From assembly GCA_024509875.1 (NCBI GenBank), contig JAMPIV010022935.1:620001-684000 (forward strand): a stretch of 64,000 bases of DNA, read 5' to 3'. The DNA comes from Oreohelix idahoensis (lineage: Eukaryota > Mollusca > Gastropoda > Stylommatophora > Oreohelicidae). Under the pieces are notes generated by a model, which was given only the letters and a program-made list of their open reading frames with translations, made no database searches and had not been told where the DNA came from. A program made the translations under genes and the position numbers. Shown here in pieces: positions 35,910 to 47,142 of the stretch (position 1 is its first letter; every line of letters begins with the position of its first letter).

Positions 35910-38537
35910 GAGGTCAAGGAGGAATTCTTCGAGCTGCTTCAAAGGACAGTGGATGACTGCCTAGATGAAGTTATCATGCTCGGAGATTTTAATGCCAGAG
36001 TTGGAAATGACCATGCTAGATGGGGTGGAGTTATCGGAAGATATGGAGAAGATACTCTCAATGACAATGGAAAGCGACTCCTTAGATTCTACAGTGAGCA
36101 GAATTTGATCATTACAAACACAAAGTTCCCCCATAAGCGCATACATGCATACACTAGATGTGAACCAACCAAGAATGAGAAGTCAGTGATCGACTATGCC
36201 ATTGTTCAGAGAAGCTCATTCAGATATGTCCGAGATGCAAGAGTCTGGAGGGGGCCAGAGATTGGAAGTGATCACTACCTGCTAACAATCAAACGAACAA
36301 CTGAAAGAGTTGCTCAGCCTAGGAACTGCCCAACATCACGCAAGAAACCAAGTAAACGAGCAGGAGAAATGAGCATTAGGGCCTACAAGCTGAGAGAGCC
36401 AGAAATTAAGACCAGATATCAGCGGCTTATTGCTACAGCAGTGAGCAACACAGAAGAACGACCTGATGACTTGGAAACCCTCTGGAATAAATTCAAGGAT
36501 ATCATAAAGACAGCTGCTGCAGAAGCATGCGGTGAAGTCCGACTTTGGAACCAGAGAAAGAGGACACCTTGGTGGACAGAGGAAGTCAAAGAGAAAATAA
36601 GAGAGAAGAAAATGGCATGGAAACAATACTTAGGAGCTAAAAACACAACAGGACAAATGGAAAAATATAGAGAATATGTGACACTCAGAACAGAAGCAAA
36701 GAACAAAGTGCTAGCAGCAAAACAGAAGTCCTGGGAAGAATTTGGAGAAAAGCTAGAAAAAGATGCACAAGAAAACCAGAAATTGTTCTATAAGACCCTA
36801 AAGAACATGAGGAAGGAAAAACAATGCCCTCTCAAATTTATAAAGGACAAGCAAGGCAAATTGCTTTCTGCCCTGAAGGAAGTAATGGAAAGATGGAAAG
36901 AATATTTCTCAGAACTCCTGGATGGTGAGCATGGTGAAGCATCAGAAATGATAATCACTAGCACAGAAGAGAAAACCAATGATGGTGAAGATGACATAAA
37001 GACGGAAGAACTGAGGGCAGCACTAGAGAAAATCAAGATGGGCAAAGCAGCAGGGCATGATGGTATAACACCAGAAATGGTTAAGTACATGGGAGCATCA
37101 GGCGACCTATTACTCTTAAAGGTCCTACAGGCAGCATGGTGCAACAAGACCATACCAAAGGATTGGGAGATTGCCATCATAACACCAATTTTCAAAAAAG
37201 GGTGACAATCGACAATGTGGAAACCATAGAGGCATATCCCTTCTCAGTGTCCCTGGTAAAATCTACTCTAGAATCCTAGAGCAGAGACTCCGACGCCTAG
37301 CTGAGCCACAATTGGATGAGGTCCAGTGCGGATTCTGAGCAAACCGAAGTACTCAAGACCTAATCTTCACACTCAGACAGCTGAGTGAAAAGGCCCTTGA
37401 GTATAAGAGTGAGATCCATCTTTGTTTCATAGATCTGGAAAAGGCATTTGACAGGGTCCCCTGGAGCAAACTTTGGGACTGTTTGGCTAGGAAGAATATT
37501 CCAGCACCTCTGATTCATGCTATACAGAGCTTCTACAAGTCTTGCAGAAATTATGTGAGGACAGCAAACCATAAGTCAGAAGAGTTCAGGACCACCACTG
37601 GTGTAAGACAAGGTGATATCCTATCACCTTACCTCTTCATACTCCTTATGGACAATGTCATCAAGGCATGTAAGGAGAGAACAAGAAAGTATTCAGTGGG
37701 GTACTGGAAGATGAGACAGGTCTATATTTCGGAGCTGACATTTGCTGATGATGTTGCCCTGATTGCTAAATCAGAGGCACATCTCCAATCCAACCTGCAA
37801 GTCTGGAAGGAAGAGCTGGAGAAGAGAGGGATGGTCATAAGCAGCTCTAAAACAAAATCCATGGTGATATCACGAGAAGAAAGAAAACATCAGATTAAGT
37901 TGGGAGAACAGGTCCTGGAGCAGGTCGACCACTTTAAATATCTCGGAGCTATTATAGACCGAAAGGGAGGCATCAGTTGGCCACTCGAAAAGCAGCGGCT
38001 GGGAGACTTTTTCAGGCCATAAATCGTGGATTCCTCAGCAAGAAAGAGGTTGGTAAGAAAACGAAGATGGCTGTATACCGCTCCACCTATGTCCCAGTCT
38101 TGACATATGGATGCGAGTCGTGGGCAATGACTACAACCCACAAAAGCCAGATCCAAACCTCAGAAATGAGGTATCTGAGGCAAGTGGTTGAAGTAACAAG
38201 AAGAGACATGGTCCGCAACCAGACGATCCGTCAAGGCCTAAAATCCCATCCGCTGCAGACCCAAATAGAACAGTCCCAACTAAGATGGTTTGGCCATGTC
38301 TGCAGAATGGGAGAAGATCGGCTACCACGACAAGCATGGGAAACAAAGAGCCAGGGATCCAGACCTCCAGGATGACCCAGAGTCCGCTGGGAGGACAACA
38401 TTAGACAATCCTTGAAGGACCGAGGACTGGAATTGAACCAGACCAGGAAGAAGACAGCTGATAGAATGGTCTGGCGCTCTCTCTTCCAAACCTCTACACC
38501 TCACGGTAGAAGGGGAACGACTAAGTAGTAGTAGTAG
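35910..38537 (+). pseudogene. LINE copy A (endonuclease-RT), 5'-truncated
   Basis: A 13-bp duplication, TTTATGCCTAAAA, flanks it at 35897-35909 and 38538-38550. In order: the C-terminal half of the AP endonuclease ([41 protein letters not shown]), a linker with [22 protein letters not shown] ([91 protein letters not shown]), and the tail zone QLRWFGHVCRMGEDRLPRQA. It ends in AGT repeats, as RTE-like LINEs do. Defects compared with copy B: an extra A at about 37196, CGA-to-TGA at 37336, a 7-base deletion near 37974, and CGA-to-TGA near 38373. Two of the four are CpG transitions. Confidence 0.93.
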
Positions 38538-38572
38538 TTTATGCCTAAAATCTTACTGAATTGAGCGTTTTT

Positions 38573-38717
38573 CTTGCAGATTTTGCTACAATGCTTAAAA
38601 AATTTGATCTTACGCTTTGCACTGAATTCCATGGTAGGCAGAATTAAACTTTCACATGCTCATCAAGCTCATTTAGAGTGGTTAGATAGCGATGAAGCAT
38701 TCTCATTATTAGCATAA
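38573..38717 (+). other. Possible exon fragment, unidentified
   Basis: After an acceptor-like TTCTTGCAG, open stretches encode ATMLKKFDLTLCTEFHG and, in another frame from the ATG at 38631, VGRIKLSHAHQAHLEWLDSD then EAFSLLA and stop. This may be a host gene that the two LINE insertions interrupted. Confidence 0.2.
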
Positions 38718-38732
38718 TGAAGCATGACCCCA

Positions 38733-38822
38733 ACTTGAGCGGATGGCACAGGACAGGAAGACTTGGCATGTGTTTGTTGAAGGCCTATGCTCCTTGGGGA
38801 GCTAAAGGGTATTGAATTGAAT
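38733..38822 (+). mobile_element. LINE family X, 90-bp 3' end with target duplication
   Basis: GATGGCACAGGACAGGAAGA and TGTTTGTTGAAGGCCTATGC match the end of the 21709-23146 copy. The 15-bp duplication TGAAGCATGACCCCA is perfect at 38718-38732 and 38823-38837. A GAATT-type tail ends it. Extreme 5' truncation. Confidence 0.88.
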
Positions 38823-38837
38823 TGAAGCATGACCCCA

Positions 38838-39081
38838 CAATGGAATGCTGTTCTTTGGTAATCAGCAACAAAGAGCAAGGTCTAAATTGTTACAGTGTGC
38901 TGCTTGGCGAGAAACGGAAGGTGGCAAAGCAAAGCAAGCTCCTCGAATATCTTCTGCCCATATTCACCAAGTAGCCATGCCTTTTACATCTGGAGCCAGA
39001 AAAACTTTTTCAATACACACAAAATCTTCTGCTAACCAGTCATCTGATGACGAATACAGCTCCACACCGTGGCAAATGTAG
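38838..39081 (+). CDS. Possible terminal exon, unidentified
   Basis: An open frame to TAG at about 39079 encodes FFGNQQQRARSKLLQCAAWR, ETEGGKAKQAPRISSAHIHQ and SANQSSDDEYSSTPWQM. Composition is protein-like and it resembles no LINE piece here. No homologue comes to mind and no start is trustworthy. Confidence 0.25.
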
Positions 39082-39583
39082 CCACAAGCGAAATAGGTAG
39101 CAGTGATTAAAGTCCTATACTATTGTGTATATATTATTTGTAAGTGCAGTACTGTACATTCATAATATTTCCTTTGTGTTTAATATTTCTTATAATTATA
39201 GGTAGTTAATAGATGTTGTAAGTACAGTAGAACTCCATTTATCCGAACCCCAATTATCCGAACATCCAATTATCCGAACACTTTTTCCAGAAAAAAAAAA
39301 AAAATCAGATGCCACAGTCACGTTAGACTAAAATTCTGAATCTTTTGATGCGGCAAACTTCAAATGTGTGCGAACAATTTGTAGAGAATGGGATGGCTAA
39401 TGGTCGGTCGCTTACGTACAGGAAGTCAGTTAGATCATAAAGTCAGTTAATATCTGGTTTAAAAATACAGTGTACGTGTGCGTTCTAGGTAGAACACTGG
39501 CTAAACAGACAGTTCAACTTAAAATAATTGTGTCTGCTACTACAGCAGAATAATTTTGGCGTACAAGTATTTCTCTGTGCGAT

Positions 39584-41423
39584 ATGGCATCTTCCAGTAG
39601 GCCTAAAGCATATAAAAGGAACCGCAATGTTTTGTCAATTGAAACGAAAACAGAATTTATCAAGAGACTAGGACAAGGTGAAACTGTGTCTTCACTTGCG
39701 AGGATTTTCAATGTTGGGAAAGCTACCGTCTCTGACATTAAAAGTAACAAGGATAAAATTATGAGTTTTGCATCGAAATTTGATAGTGAAAATGGGTCGA
39801 AGAAACGTAAAACCATGAGAAATGCGAAAGATGTGAAATTGGAAGAGGCTTTGTATATATGGTTTGTGCAAAGAAGAAGCAAAGGGGAACCTATCTCTGG
39901 TTCTCTGTTATGTGAAAAGGCACTTCAGTTCAACAATCAACTTGACGGTCCTCCTGACTTTAAGGCTAGCCAGGAATGGTTAAGAAACTTTAAATCTCGT
40001 CATGGCATACGAGAATTGGAGATTCAAGGGGAATCTTTATCTAGCGATGCAACTGTCGCTAAAAATTTTATAGAAACATTCTTGGCTTTTTTGGAAGAAG
40101 AAGGTTATTCACTCGAGGATGTGTATAATGCCGATGAGACTGGCTTATACTGGAAATCATTGCCTCAAAAATCACTTGCATCTCAGCGCGAAGCAGCTGC
40201 CCCTGGGTTTAAAAAGTGCAAAGAGAGAGTAACAATTTTGGTAGCCGCGAATGCCAGTGGAAGTCATCGTTTACCGGTGCTAATGATCGGCAAAGCCAAA
40301 AAACCACGTTGTTTAAAGAATGTGACATGTCTCCCATTGTGTTACAAAGCACAGAAGAGTGCTTGGATGAATAGTGAAATATTTCTTGATTGGTATACAA
40401 ATCAGTTCATCCCAAATGTGAAGAGGTTGGGAGAACAAGAAAAGAAAACTGGAAAAGTAATTCTTCTACTGGACAATGCACCATCTCATCCAGAGACGGA
40501 TACATTGAATGCAGTTGATGCAAATTTTAAAGTAATTTTTCTGCCTCCCAATGTAACAGCACTGATTCAACCAATGGATCACTGATTAGCCAACCAATGC
40601 AAAGCAGTATGTGGCCAGTACGCCTAGTGGCGTCTTAGGGCAACAACAAATTGATCAATCTGTCGCTGTTTCCACCACGCCTAGTGGCGTCTTTGTGGAA
40701 CAGAAACAGACCAAACAATCTATCGTTGTTTCCGTAATCAGATTGGTTGGCAAGCAGGTGATCAGCCCACTGTGCCAGGGTGTTATAGCAAAGCTTAAAA
40801 AGATGTACAAGAAGGAAGTCCTGCGTCATTTATTGTTGGCTGAAGATGAAGAAAGTGTGGTGGCGTTTTCCAAAAAGCTTAATCTCAAAGACTGCTGCTA
40901 TATGTTAGCTGATGCTTGGACCACCCTGTCACAAGATAATCTCAACAAGGCTTGGAGTAGATTGCTTGGGAAAAAAGGAGGAAATGAAACTACTGCAGTG
41001 GACACAAATGATGATTGTATAAATGAAGTTGTGGAACTGTTTCAAGCAATGCCCGGATTTTCGGACTGTGACAAAGATGATGCACACATGTGGCTAGAAG
41101 ATGATAATGATTCTGGTTTTCAGTTTTTGAATGACGAAGAAATTTTGTCTTTTGAGCAAGAAGAAAACCAAATACATGTAGTGACCGATGATGAAGACAC
41201 CTCAGAAGTACATGATGTACTTGTAGATTATGAAGAAAAACCAAAACGTCGACCAAGTCCTGAAGAGGCCTTTATAGCACTAGAAACTGCGATGGCTTGG
41301 TACGAGCAAGAAGATGACAGCTGTCCTACACAGCTTCTGCTGTTGAAGAGAATGCGGGACTTAGCAGCCAAAAGGAGACTATCCAGTTTGGTGCAAAAGA
41401 GGATTCCTCATTATTTTAAATAG
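39584..41423 (+). pseudogene. Tigger transposase, disrupted by a 196-bp insertion
   Basis: This CENP-B-like transposase mobilises the element at TA sites. Part 1 (39584-40585) has an N-terminal HTH (KTEFIKRLGQGETVSSLARI, FNVGKATVSDIK), a second Tc5-type HTH (ASQEWLRNFKSRHGI) and the DDE core (YNADETGLYWKSLP, VILLLDNAPSH, NVTALIQPMD). It ends in a stop because about 196 bp (about 40580-40775) lie between QPMD and the expected QGVIAKLKK. Part 2 resumes in another frame at 40776 and runs to TAG at 41421-41423: QGVIAKLKKMYKKEVLRHLL, CCYMLADAWTTL, then an acidic region and KRRLSSLVQKRIPHYFK. Everything else is open, so this insertion alone kills the gene. ATG at 39584 is chosen as the first, before SSSRPKAYKRNR. 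Confidence 0.93.
40580..40775. repeat. 196-bp insertion inside the Tigger transposase
   Basis: It contains two tandem copies of a unit of about 65 bp that starts ACGCCTAGTGGCGTCTT (40620 and 40677), each with a CGCC..GGCG stem, and GTTTCC near its end. The outer parts are inverted: GCCAACCAAT (about 40589) and ATTGGTTGGC (about 40742). It shifts the frame by one. Confidence 0.75.
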
Positions 41424-41910
41424 TGGGCTACATCTGTGCAAGTACATATATACGTAAGTTGCGCCTGGTTTTGAATTGTTTGTAATGTTATTTTGAAAAC
41501 ATTTCTCTTTCTTAACAAAAATAATTAATACAAGAAGTACATGCACTGCAGTGTAATAAAAGATTTTGGTGATACAGTGATCTAATACAGTGTGGGTATT
41601 ATTATTACAGTACAAGTAAATATGTTTTATAGTGTATTTTCCTTGTGATGGTTAATTATTTTTAGAAATATGTGTACATGTACTCGATACATTATGTAAT
41701 CCAATTATCCGAACATTTGATTATCCGAACGATGCTCGGTCCCATGGGGTTCGGATAAATGGAGTTCTACTGTAATACAAAAATATATTTTTCCTGTCTA
41801 GAGACAATTTTTGTGTATGGAAAATGTCCCTGTTAAAAAGAAAATTAAGGACAAAATAACATCATTGATTGTGATGCCATGAGAACTAAAAGAACAAATC
41901 ACGATTTTTC

Positions 41911-42215
41911 TTTTAAGTTCTTTAAAAGAAATAGTAAGTGATATTGTTAAAAGCTTTACATTGTTGTGAATTTTTAATTTTTTTTTTTTTTTGGCTGTCA
42001 ACTTCCCCTTAATTTCCCCAACTAGATTATGTCACAAATTAGGTTAACGTTTGCTGCTCACAACAGTTACATAACTTGTGAAATAATTCCCTTCTTAAGT
42101 TCTTTAAAAGAAATAGTAAGTGATATTGTTAAAAGCTTTACATTGTTGTGAATGTTTTTTTAGGTTTATGTTTTCTGCTCACAACAGTTACATAACTTGT
42201 GAAGTAATTCCCTTC
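41911..42215. repeat. Tandem duplication, unit about 180 bp
   Basis: AAGTTCTTTAAAAGAAATAG, GTGATATTGTTAAAAGCTTT and TTGTTGTGAAT at 41911-41975 recur at 42095-42155. The following GCTCACAACAGTTACATAAC, TTGTGAAATAATTCCC recurs at 42177. Non-coding. Confidence 0.8.
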
Positions 42216-42324
42216 TCACTGACTGAAAACAGTAGATGACATTGGACAAGCCAGTTATATTTAAGACATGAAAGATAGTAATACTTTATTAATGGATTAT
42301 TTGATGGTGAGTATTTCTTCTTTG

Positions 42325-42720
42325 AATAGATATCAGCTTGAATATACTTGAAGAAAGCAACGGTCAGCCTTAAAGTGCTTACATCTCCATAGAGTGGTCC
42401 AAGATTGGTACTGGTTAGAGCCATGTGGGCTTTCCCTGTTCCTCATGTGTAAAGCACTCCTGTGGCAGTTGTTGGGTGCTCATTTTAGCTGTGCCACACA
42501 TACATTCATCCATTGTTCTTGCCTTTTTATTAATGAGAAGATGGTATTTCAGTCTGTTGTGGCTTGTTAGAATCAGAAAATGTTTACTTTCCTCTTCTGC
42601 TGACCTGATGAAAGGCGTTTTTATTGTGAGCTGGGCGCTCTTGGTAAGTCTTTTGATCTCTTCATGTGCTATGCTTGTTTCGGTTTGAGGTAGTTTTCCA
42701 CTCTCGCTTTTTAATCTGTC
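42325..42720 (-). pseudogene. LINE family Y, 3' fragment
   Basis: The - strand gives LYGDVSTLRLTVAFFKYIQA, as in the copies at 2005 and 55190, with the upstream H/C knuckle blurred by stops. No RT remains. Confidence 0.6.
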
Positions 42721-43409
42721 AACTTCTTCATTCTCAGGGATCTTGCGGTGAGATCAGATGCATAGTATCATAACTATTTTGAATTACCAACATAGTTTGC
42801 CGGGTGTTACTTTTAAGAAATTCATTTTTTTTTTTTTTTACTCCTGAGGGCTGTAATAAATGGCAGGGAATCAGTGGAAATCACTACTTGCCTCTCAGTG
42901 TTTTTATCTGTTGTTACCACTTTTGCTGCACTTTTCAGTGCATCTGCCTCTGCTTGAGAATTTTCCTGCTGACAGTTTTTGTCTTTGTCTTGTTGCTTAT
43001 TATCATGAAGATTTCTCCATCTCCATTCTCATTTGATTGGTCCAGTTTGTTTCCAATGCTTGGGTAGTTTTTCTCGCTTTTTCAAATCTAGAGCTCAATC
43101 ACTGAAACCAAGTAAGCTTTGTACATTTCAAAGAAAGTTTGAGTAAATACCTCTGCTATGTTACAAAAAGTAAACTGGGACAGAACAGGTTATTTATTAT
43201 TTATCTGCCAGACTGCTTTACTCATTTTTTGTTGTTTTTAAACAGTCTTAAAGGAGTGACAAACAGATGTTAAATACTATTTTAATAAAGGCTGAACCTC
43301 TATGTTCAGTAAACAAAGTTGGATATGAGGTCAATCAATATTTTCTCAAGTTGAGCTCTGTATTAATATGCTAGTTTATGAATTCACTCGCTCGTAAACT
43401 TTGTGATGA
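42721..43409. other. No gene seen
   Basis: A T-rich run lies at about 42824-42840. No element or exon is recognised. Confidence 0.5.
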
Positions 43410-43812
43410 ATTGACATTTTTACTGTATGTGCATATCAACCTCTAAATCAATGAAAGACTTTTTTTCCCCATCCTTTTGTATCTGCTGACTATGTTTACA
43501 GAAGAGTAGAATTAATAATCACCTCTTCTATGATTAATATTATATGATAAATATAAGTATATTGTTTTCTTTCATGTTTACACATATGATAGTATGTTCA
43601 TATTGGCTTTCACATCAACTTAGCCAAAAGAGCTGTATAAATTCTTTCTCTCTGACTGGACTTCGGCTTGTGTCATCATATTAACTCTTTTTTTTTTTTT
43701 TTCCCAAAGCTGTTTTTAGATTTTATCCAAGCACTAAAATGGGTGCAGTTTTTATAAAACAAGCAATAAACACACACACATATATATATATATTTATGAG
43801 ACAGCATCTCTA
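43410..43812. repeat. Segmental duplication, copy 1
   Basis: ATGTGCATATCAACCTCTAA, CACCTCTTCTATGATTAATA, TGTTCATATTGGCTTTCACA and AAACAAGCAATAAAC recur in order in 44013-45075. An AT and CA simple repeat ends it. Non-coding. Confidence 0.75.
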
Positions 43813-43992
43813 ACTGAGGAAACCTATTGATAGCATTACAAGACAGTCCTTATTCTGGTATCCGCAGCGTAAACGAGGTAGAGGTAGACCTAAAAACACA
43901 TGGGAGATAAAAACGGAAGGGATGAGGATGACATGGAAAGATCTCGAGTGAATGGCACAGGACAGGAGAGCTTTGGGGCATGAATTTGTTTA
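43813..43992 (+). pseudogene. LINE family X, 3' fragment between the duplicates
   Basis: CTGAGGAAACCTATTGATAG, ATTACAAGACAGTCC, GAGGTAGAGGTAGACC and ATGGCACAGGACAGGAGAG parallel 22925-23095. Confidence 0.75.
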
Positions 43993-44130
43993 AGATATTT
44001 GCACTTTCAAAGTTCATTTTTACTATATGTGCATATCAGTCTCTAAATACATTTTTTTCTTTATTCTTTTACATAATAGTTATGTTTACTGAAGAGTATA
44101 ATCAGTAACCCACCTCTTCTATGACTAATA

Positions 44131-44640
44131 TCATCTTCATCTCCTTTTTTGCTCCTTATGGAGCATGGAGCCATCTTTGCAGATGATCACCTTGAAGAAA
44201 CCTGCAACAAAGCATAAACTCTTGCAGTGGTGCTTTTTGTAGGAATTAATTCTACCCTAGTGTAAAAGCCCGTCATAAGACAGGAATTAAATTCACAAGC
44301 ACCAATACCTAACGGCAATTTTACTTATTAAAAAGTATTAAATAGAAACCACAGTACACGAACTACGTAGCAGGTTCTATAAATATTATTGTGCACACTG
44401 TAATATTACTATTTTTGGGAGAGTACATATAAGGGAAACAATACAATTAATGTCTAACTTTCAACCAAAGTTGCATCCCTTAGCGTTACTGACAGAAAAA
44501 GCTGGGATTTTATATATATTGAATGATGAGGTTGCCAGTCCCATGTGCAATCTCATATTGGTTACCTCTTACATGCCTCAGGCAGCAGTAGTCTTACTCT
44601 TTCTTTGCCCCTTCAGAGACCCCCGGGAACTACGTGGGGC
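44131..44640 (+). repeat. Dispersed repeat D, copy 6, with target duplication
   Basis: A perfect 10-bp duplication, ATGACTAATA, lies at 44121-44130 and 44641-44650. Once the Helitron (44257-44522) is removed, 244 bp of D remain, from TCATCTTCATC to CCCCGGGAACTACGTGGGGC. This sets the true ends of D. Confidence 0.85.
44257..44522 (-). mobile_element. Non-autonomous Helitron-like element (266 bp)
   Basis: On the - strand it begins TCAATATATATAAAATCCC and ends with a hairpin (CCTGTC-TTAT-GACGGG), CTTTTACA and CTAG, the Helitron arrangement of TC start, 3' hairpin and CTRR end. The ends follow from comparison with other D copies. The target (T|G) is not the usual A|T. The 3' end matches the helicase-bearing element at 56423. 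Confidence 0.8.
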
Positions 44641-44717
44641 ATGACTAATAAAGCGTATGATAAATATGAGTATACTGTCTTCTTTTATGTTTTCAAATAT
44701 GTTAGAATGTTCATATG

Positions 44718-44879
44718 AATAAAGCAAGAACAGCCTTTTTTAGCCTAAACAACATCTGGAAGTCCTCTCAATACAGCACAAGCACAAAATTAAGATTATA
44801 TCAGAGCTGTGTGCTTTCTGTGCTTCTCTATGGTGCGGAATGCTGGAGAGTTATAGAGAAGGAAATGTCGAAAAGAAAA
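44718..44879 (+). mobile_element. LINE family V fragment with target duplication
   Basis: It encodes [40 protein letters not shown] and ECWRV. A 9-bp duplication GTTCATATG is at 44709-44717 and 44880-44888. It relates to the - strand fragment at 30300-30945. Confidence 0.85.
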
Positions 44880-45164
44880 GTTCATATGTGGCTTTCACAT
44901 CTTCTGAGCAAGAAGTTCTGTTTGAATTGTTCAGCTTCTGTGTCATGAATGAACTCTTTCTGTGCTAGACAGCTTTTAGATTTGATCAAAGTACCGAAAC
45001 GGATGCCAGTTTTTTTTCCCACACGTAGTGTTTTAAAACAAGCAATGTACATACATGTTTATGAGAAAATATCTCATAAAATATACAAAATCATTGTTAA
45101 TTGCTTCCTCGTAAAAAGCAAATAATATGGGGTTGTGCATGGGGTTGGAAAAGTTTGTGAACTG

Positions 45165-45240
45165 GCATAGGCGTCCTCGAGGGCCATCTGCAGTGGTGGT
45201 TTTAAGCTTCATAAGGAGTGAAAAAAGGAGAAGATGATGA
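45165..45240 (-). repeat. Dispersed repeat D, copy 7 (one end)
   Basis: CATCTGCAGTGGTGGTTTTA and TTCATAAGGAGTGAAAAAAG with a GATGATGATT end match the D start inverted. Confidence 0.5.
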
Positions 45241-46480
45241 TTGTTAAATGTCTGAATAGTAAGGTGAAGATAAATAGGTGATACATCTTACTAGGACAAA
45301 GAGAACTTTCCTTATGTTACAGCCACAAGGCCTTTGTTAGGCACAGTCAAATACAAAGAGACAATGAAGAAGATGAGAACTAAGTTAAATACATTTAAAA
45401 AAAATACGTTATGATGTGAAATGGAAGTCGCTAGTGGTTCTCCCATGAAAATCTGAGGATTTTATGATGACATGAGGATCTTGCGGGTCGAGTCACTCTT
45501 ATTTATTTTTAATTTGTCCCACTTGCTCTTCCTTTCTTACTTTTCTGATTTTCATTTGTCCCTGATGAGGGTCTTGCAGCCGTAATGTTGGCAATTTTCT
45601 TTGTACAAGTAAGACGTATTACTAATTTTTTTGTTTGTTTTGATAATTTTTTAACCTGTGAAAATCCAAATGAACTGAAAGTTAAAAAATTAAAATTTCT
45701 TAATTGGATGAAGAATATTTGTTACTGTTGTAAGTCAGATATGCAACATATAAGTTTGTTTTATATCATGTGAAATACAGACAAGAGGAAATCTTACTAT
45801 TAATACAGAATGGACACAGAACCCTGCCCCTGGGAGAATAATGTACCATAAATATAGCTTTAGAATTTTCCAAAAATTCCCACGATTCGTTGCAGTGATC
45901 AAACCATTCTATTTTCTCTCTCTCAGTTCTTTATTTTTTTTTTCATAACTTTTTCTTAGCTCTGTTGAATCGACCATTGAGTTAATCATGTATAAATGTA
46001 TGTCACTCAATCGTTCATTGCACCATGGTCCCTTAAGTGCATAGGTCACGATCACATGCTTTTTTTTTTCCTCTCGCTTCTCTGTCACTTTCTGAGTTCC
46101 CCCAATGTAGTCGCCTCTTTTCATTTCTGTCATATGATCTCTTCTCCTTGTGCTGCATTTTTTGTTTTCTCTCCCATCTTTTTTTGTTGTTGGTGGGACC
46201 ATGTCAGTTCCTGATGAGCAGGCCTTCTGAGAGCTCAGAGAGGTCTGACCCATTTCACACTGTGAGGCTCCCTCCTTGTTTGGCAAGAGGGGTTAAAAAG
46301 TGTGTAAATAATGCTTCTTTGGTAGATGTGAGGGGAACCCCCCCCCCCCCCTCCCCGTGAGCTGATGCCTGGGCCAAATGGCTATGCTGCCTTCCACCCC
46401 CTTGTAGGACCTACTGATGAGTTTTGCTAGAAGTTGGTTTCCTTGATGTATGTTTGCATGTACAGTAGAACTCATTACTT
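45241..46480. other. No gene recognised
   Basis: Low-complexity T-rich runs and a C run at 46330-46351. No exon or element is identified. Confidence 0.5.
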
Positions 46481-46482
46481 TC

Positions 46483-46550
46483 CAGCTCCCCACAGAGCAA
46501 AGGCCTTCAACAGATACACGCCAAGCCGTTCTGCCCTGTGCCATCCATTT
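46483..46550 (-). pseudogene. LINE family X, end fragment
   Basis: The - strand reads ATGGCACAGGGCAGAACGGC, TGTATCTGTTGAAGGCC and CTCTGTGGGGAG, like 23065-23130. Confidence 0.65.
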
Positions 46551-47142
46551 AAAGTCTTTCTATGTGTTCTTTATCCCCTTCAAAAACATCTAATTCTCTT
46601 CTCCATTTGTTTCTTTGGTTTTCATTTATTTTCTCTTACCCTGTGGATTCCAAAACAAAGGACTACCATGTAAGATTGTACAGTATACTCTACTTTATAT
46701 TCTGATCTGTTTTTAGGGATAAACTTAGGAAATCACACAGCACAGGAGTGACTGTTGCATGTTTGTGTTTACTTTATTAAAACAGAAAGCATGGACAAAT
46801 ACATGTAACAGTGACAACCCACTAGGATAGGTTTATTAGATCACATGCATGAAAATATTTTAATGTGGATTCATATTTATCTTGACAAAATAGAGACAGA
46901 TGGGTTTAAAAGACAAGTACACAATCCTATCATGAATTTGCCATTTAATTAAAAAAATATCCCACTACAGAATCGTTTATGAATGAATCATTAGAAATGA
47001 TAATTACTGTAAAAATATCATATATGTATTTTATATCATGAAAAGTACACAGAAAGGTTTACTATGAAAAAAAAATGACATGATTATAAGTAGACAGAAA
47101 GGTTTAGTCATCCTTGGAAAAATGCCATTATATAACTTATCA
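46551..47142. other. No gene recognised
   Basis: AT-rich, with CAGAAAGGTTTA repeated at 47050 and 47096. No exon is seen. Confidence 0.5.

Larger units (their letters stand above)
39225..41772 (+). mobile_element. Tigger/pogo-type DNA transposon, full length
   Basis: The terminal inverted repeats are perfect over 28 bp (CAGTAGAACTCCATTTATCC, then GAACCCCA) at both ends, flanked by TA (39223-39224, 41773-41774). ATTATCCGAACA repeats sit just inside. The 2548 bp and the CAGTAGAACTCC...TATCCGAAC termini are typical of Tigger elements. Confidence 0.96.
44013..45075. repeat. Segmental duplication, copy 2, with three insertions
   Basis: The duplicated text is broken at 44131-44640 (repeat D plus Helitron) and at 44718-44879 (LINE), each time between direct repeats, then continues with TGGCTTTCACATCTTCTGAG to AAACAAGCAATG and ATGTTTATGAGA. 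Confidence 0.75.
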
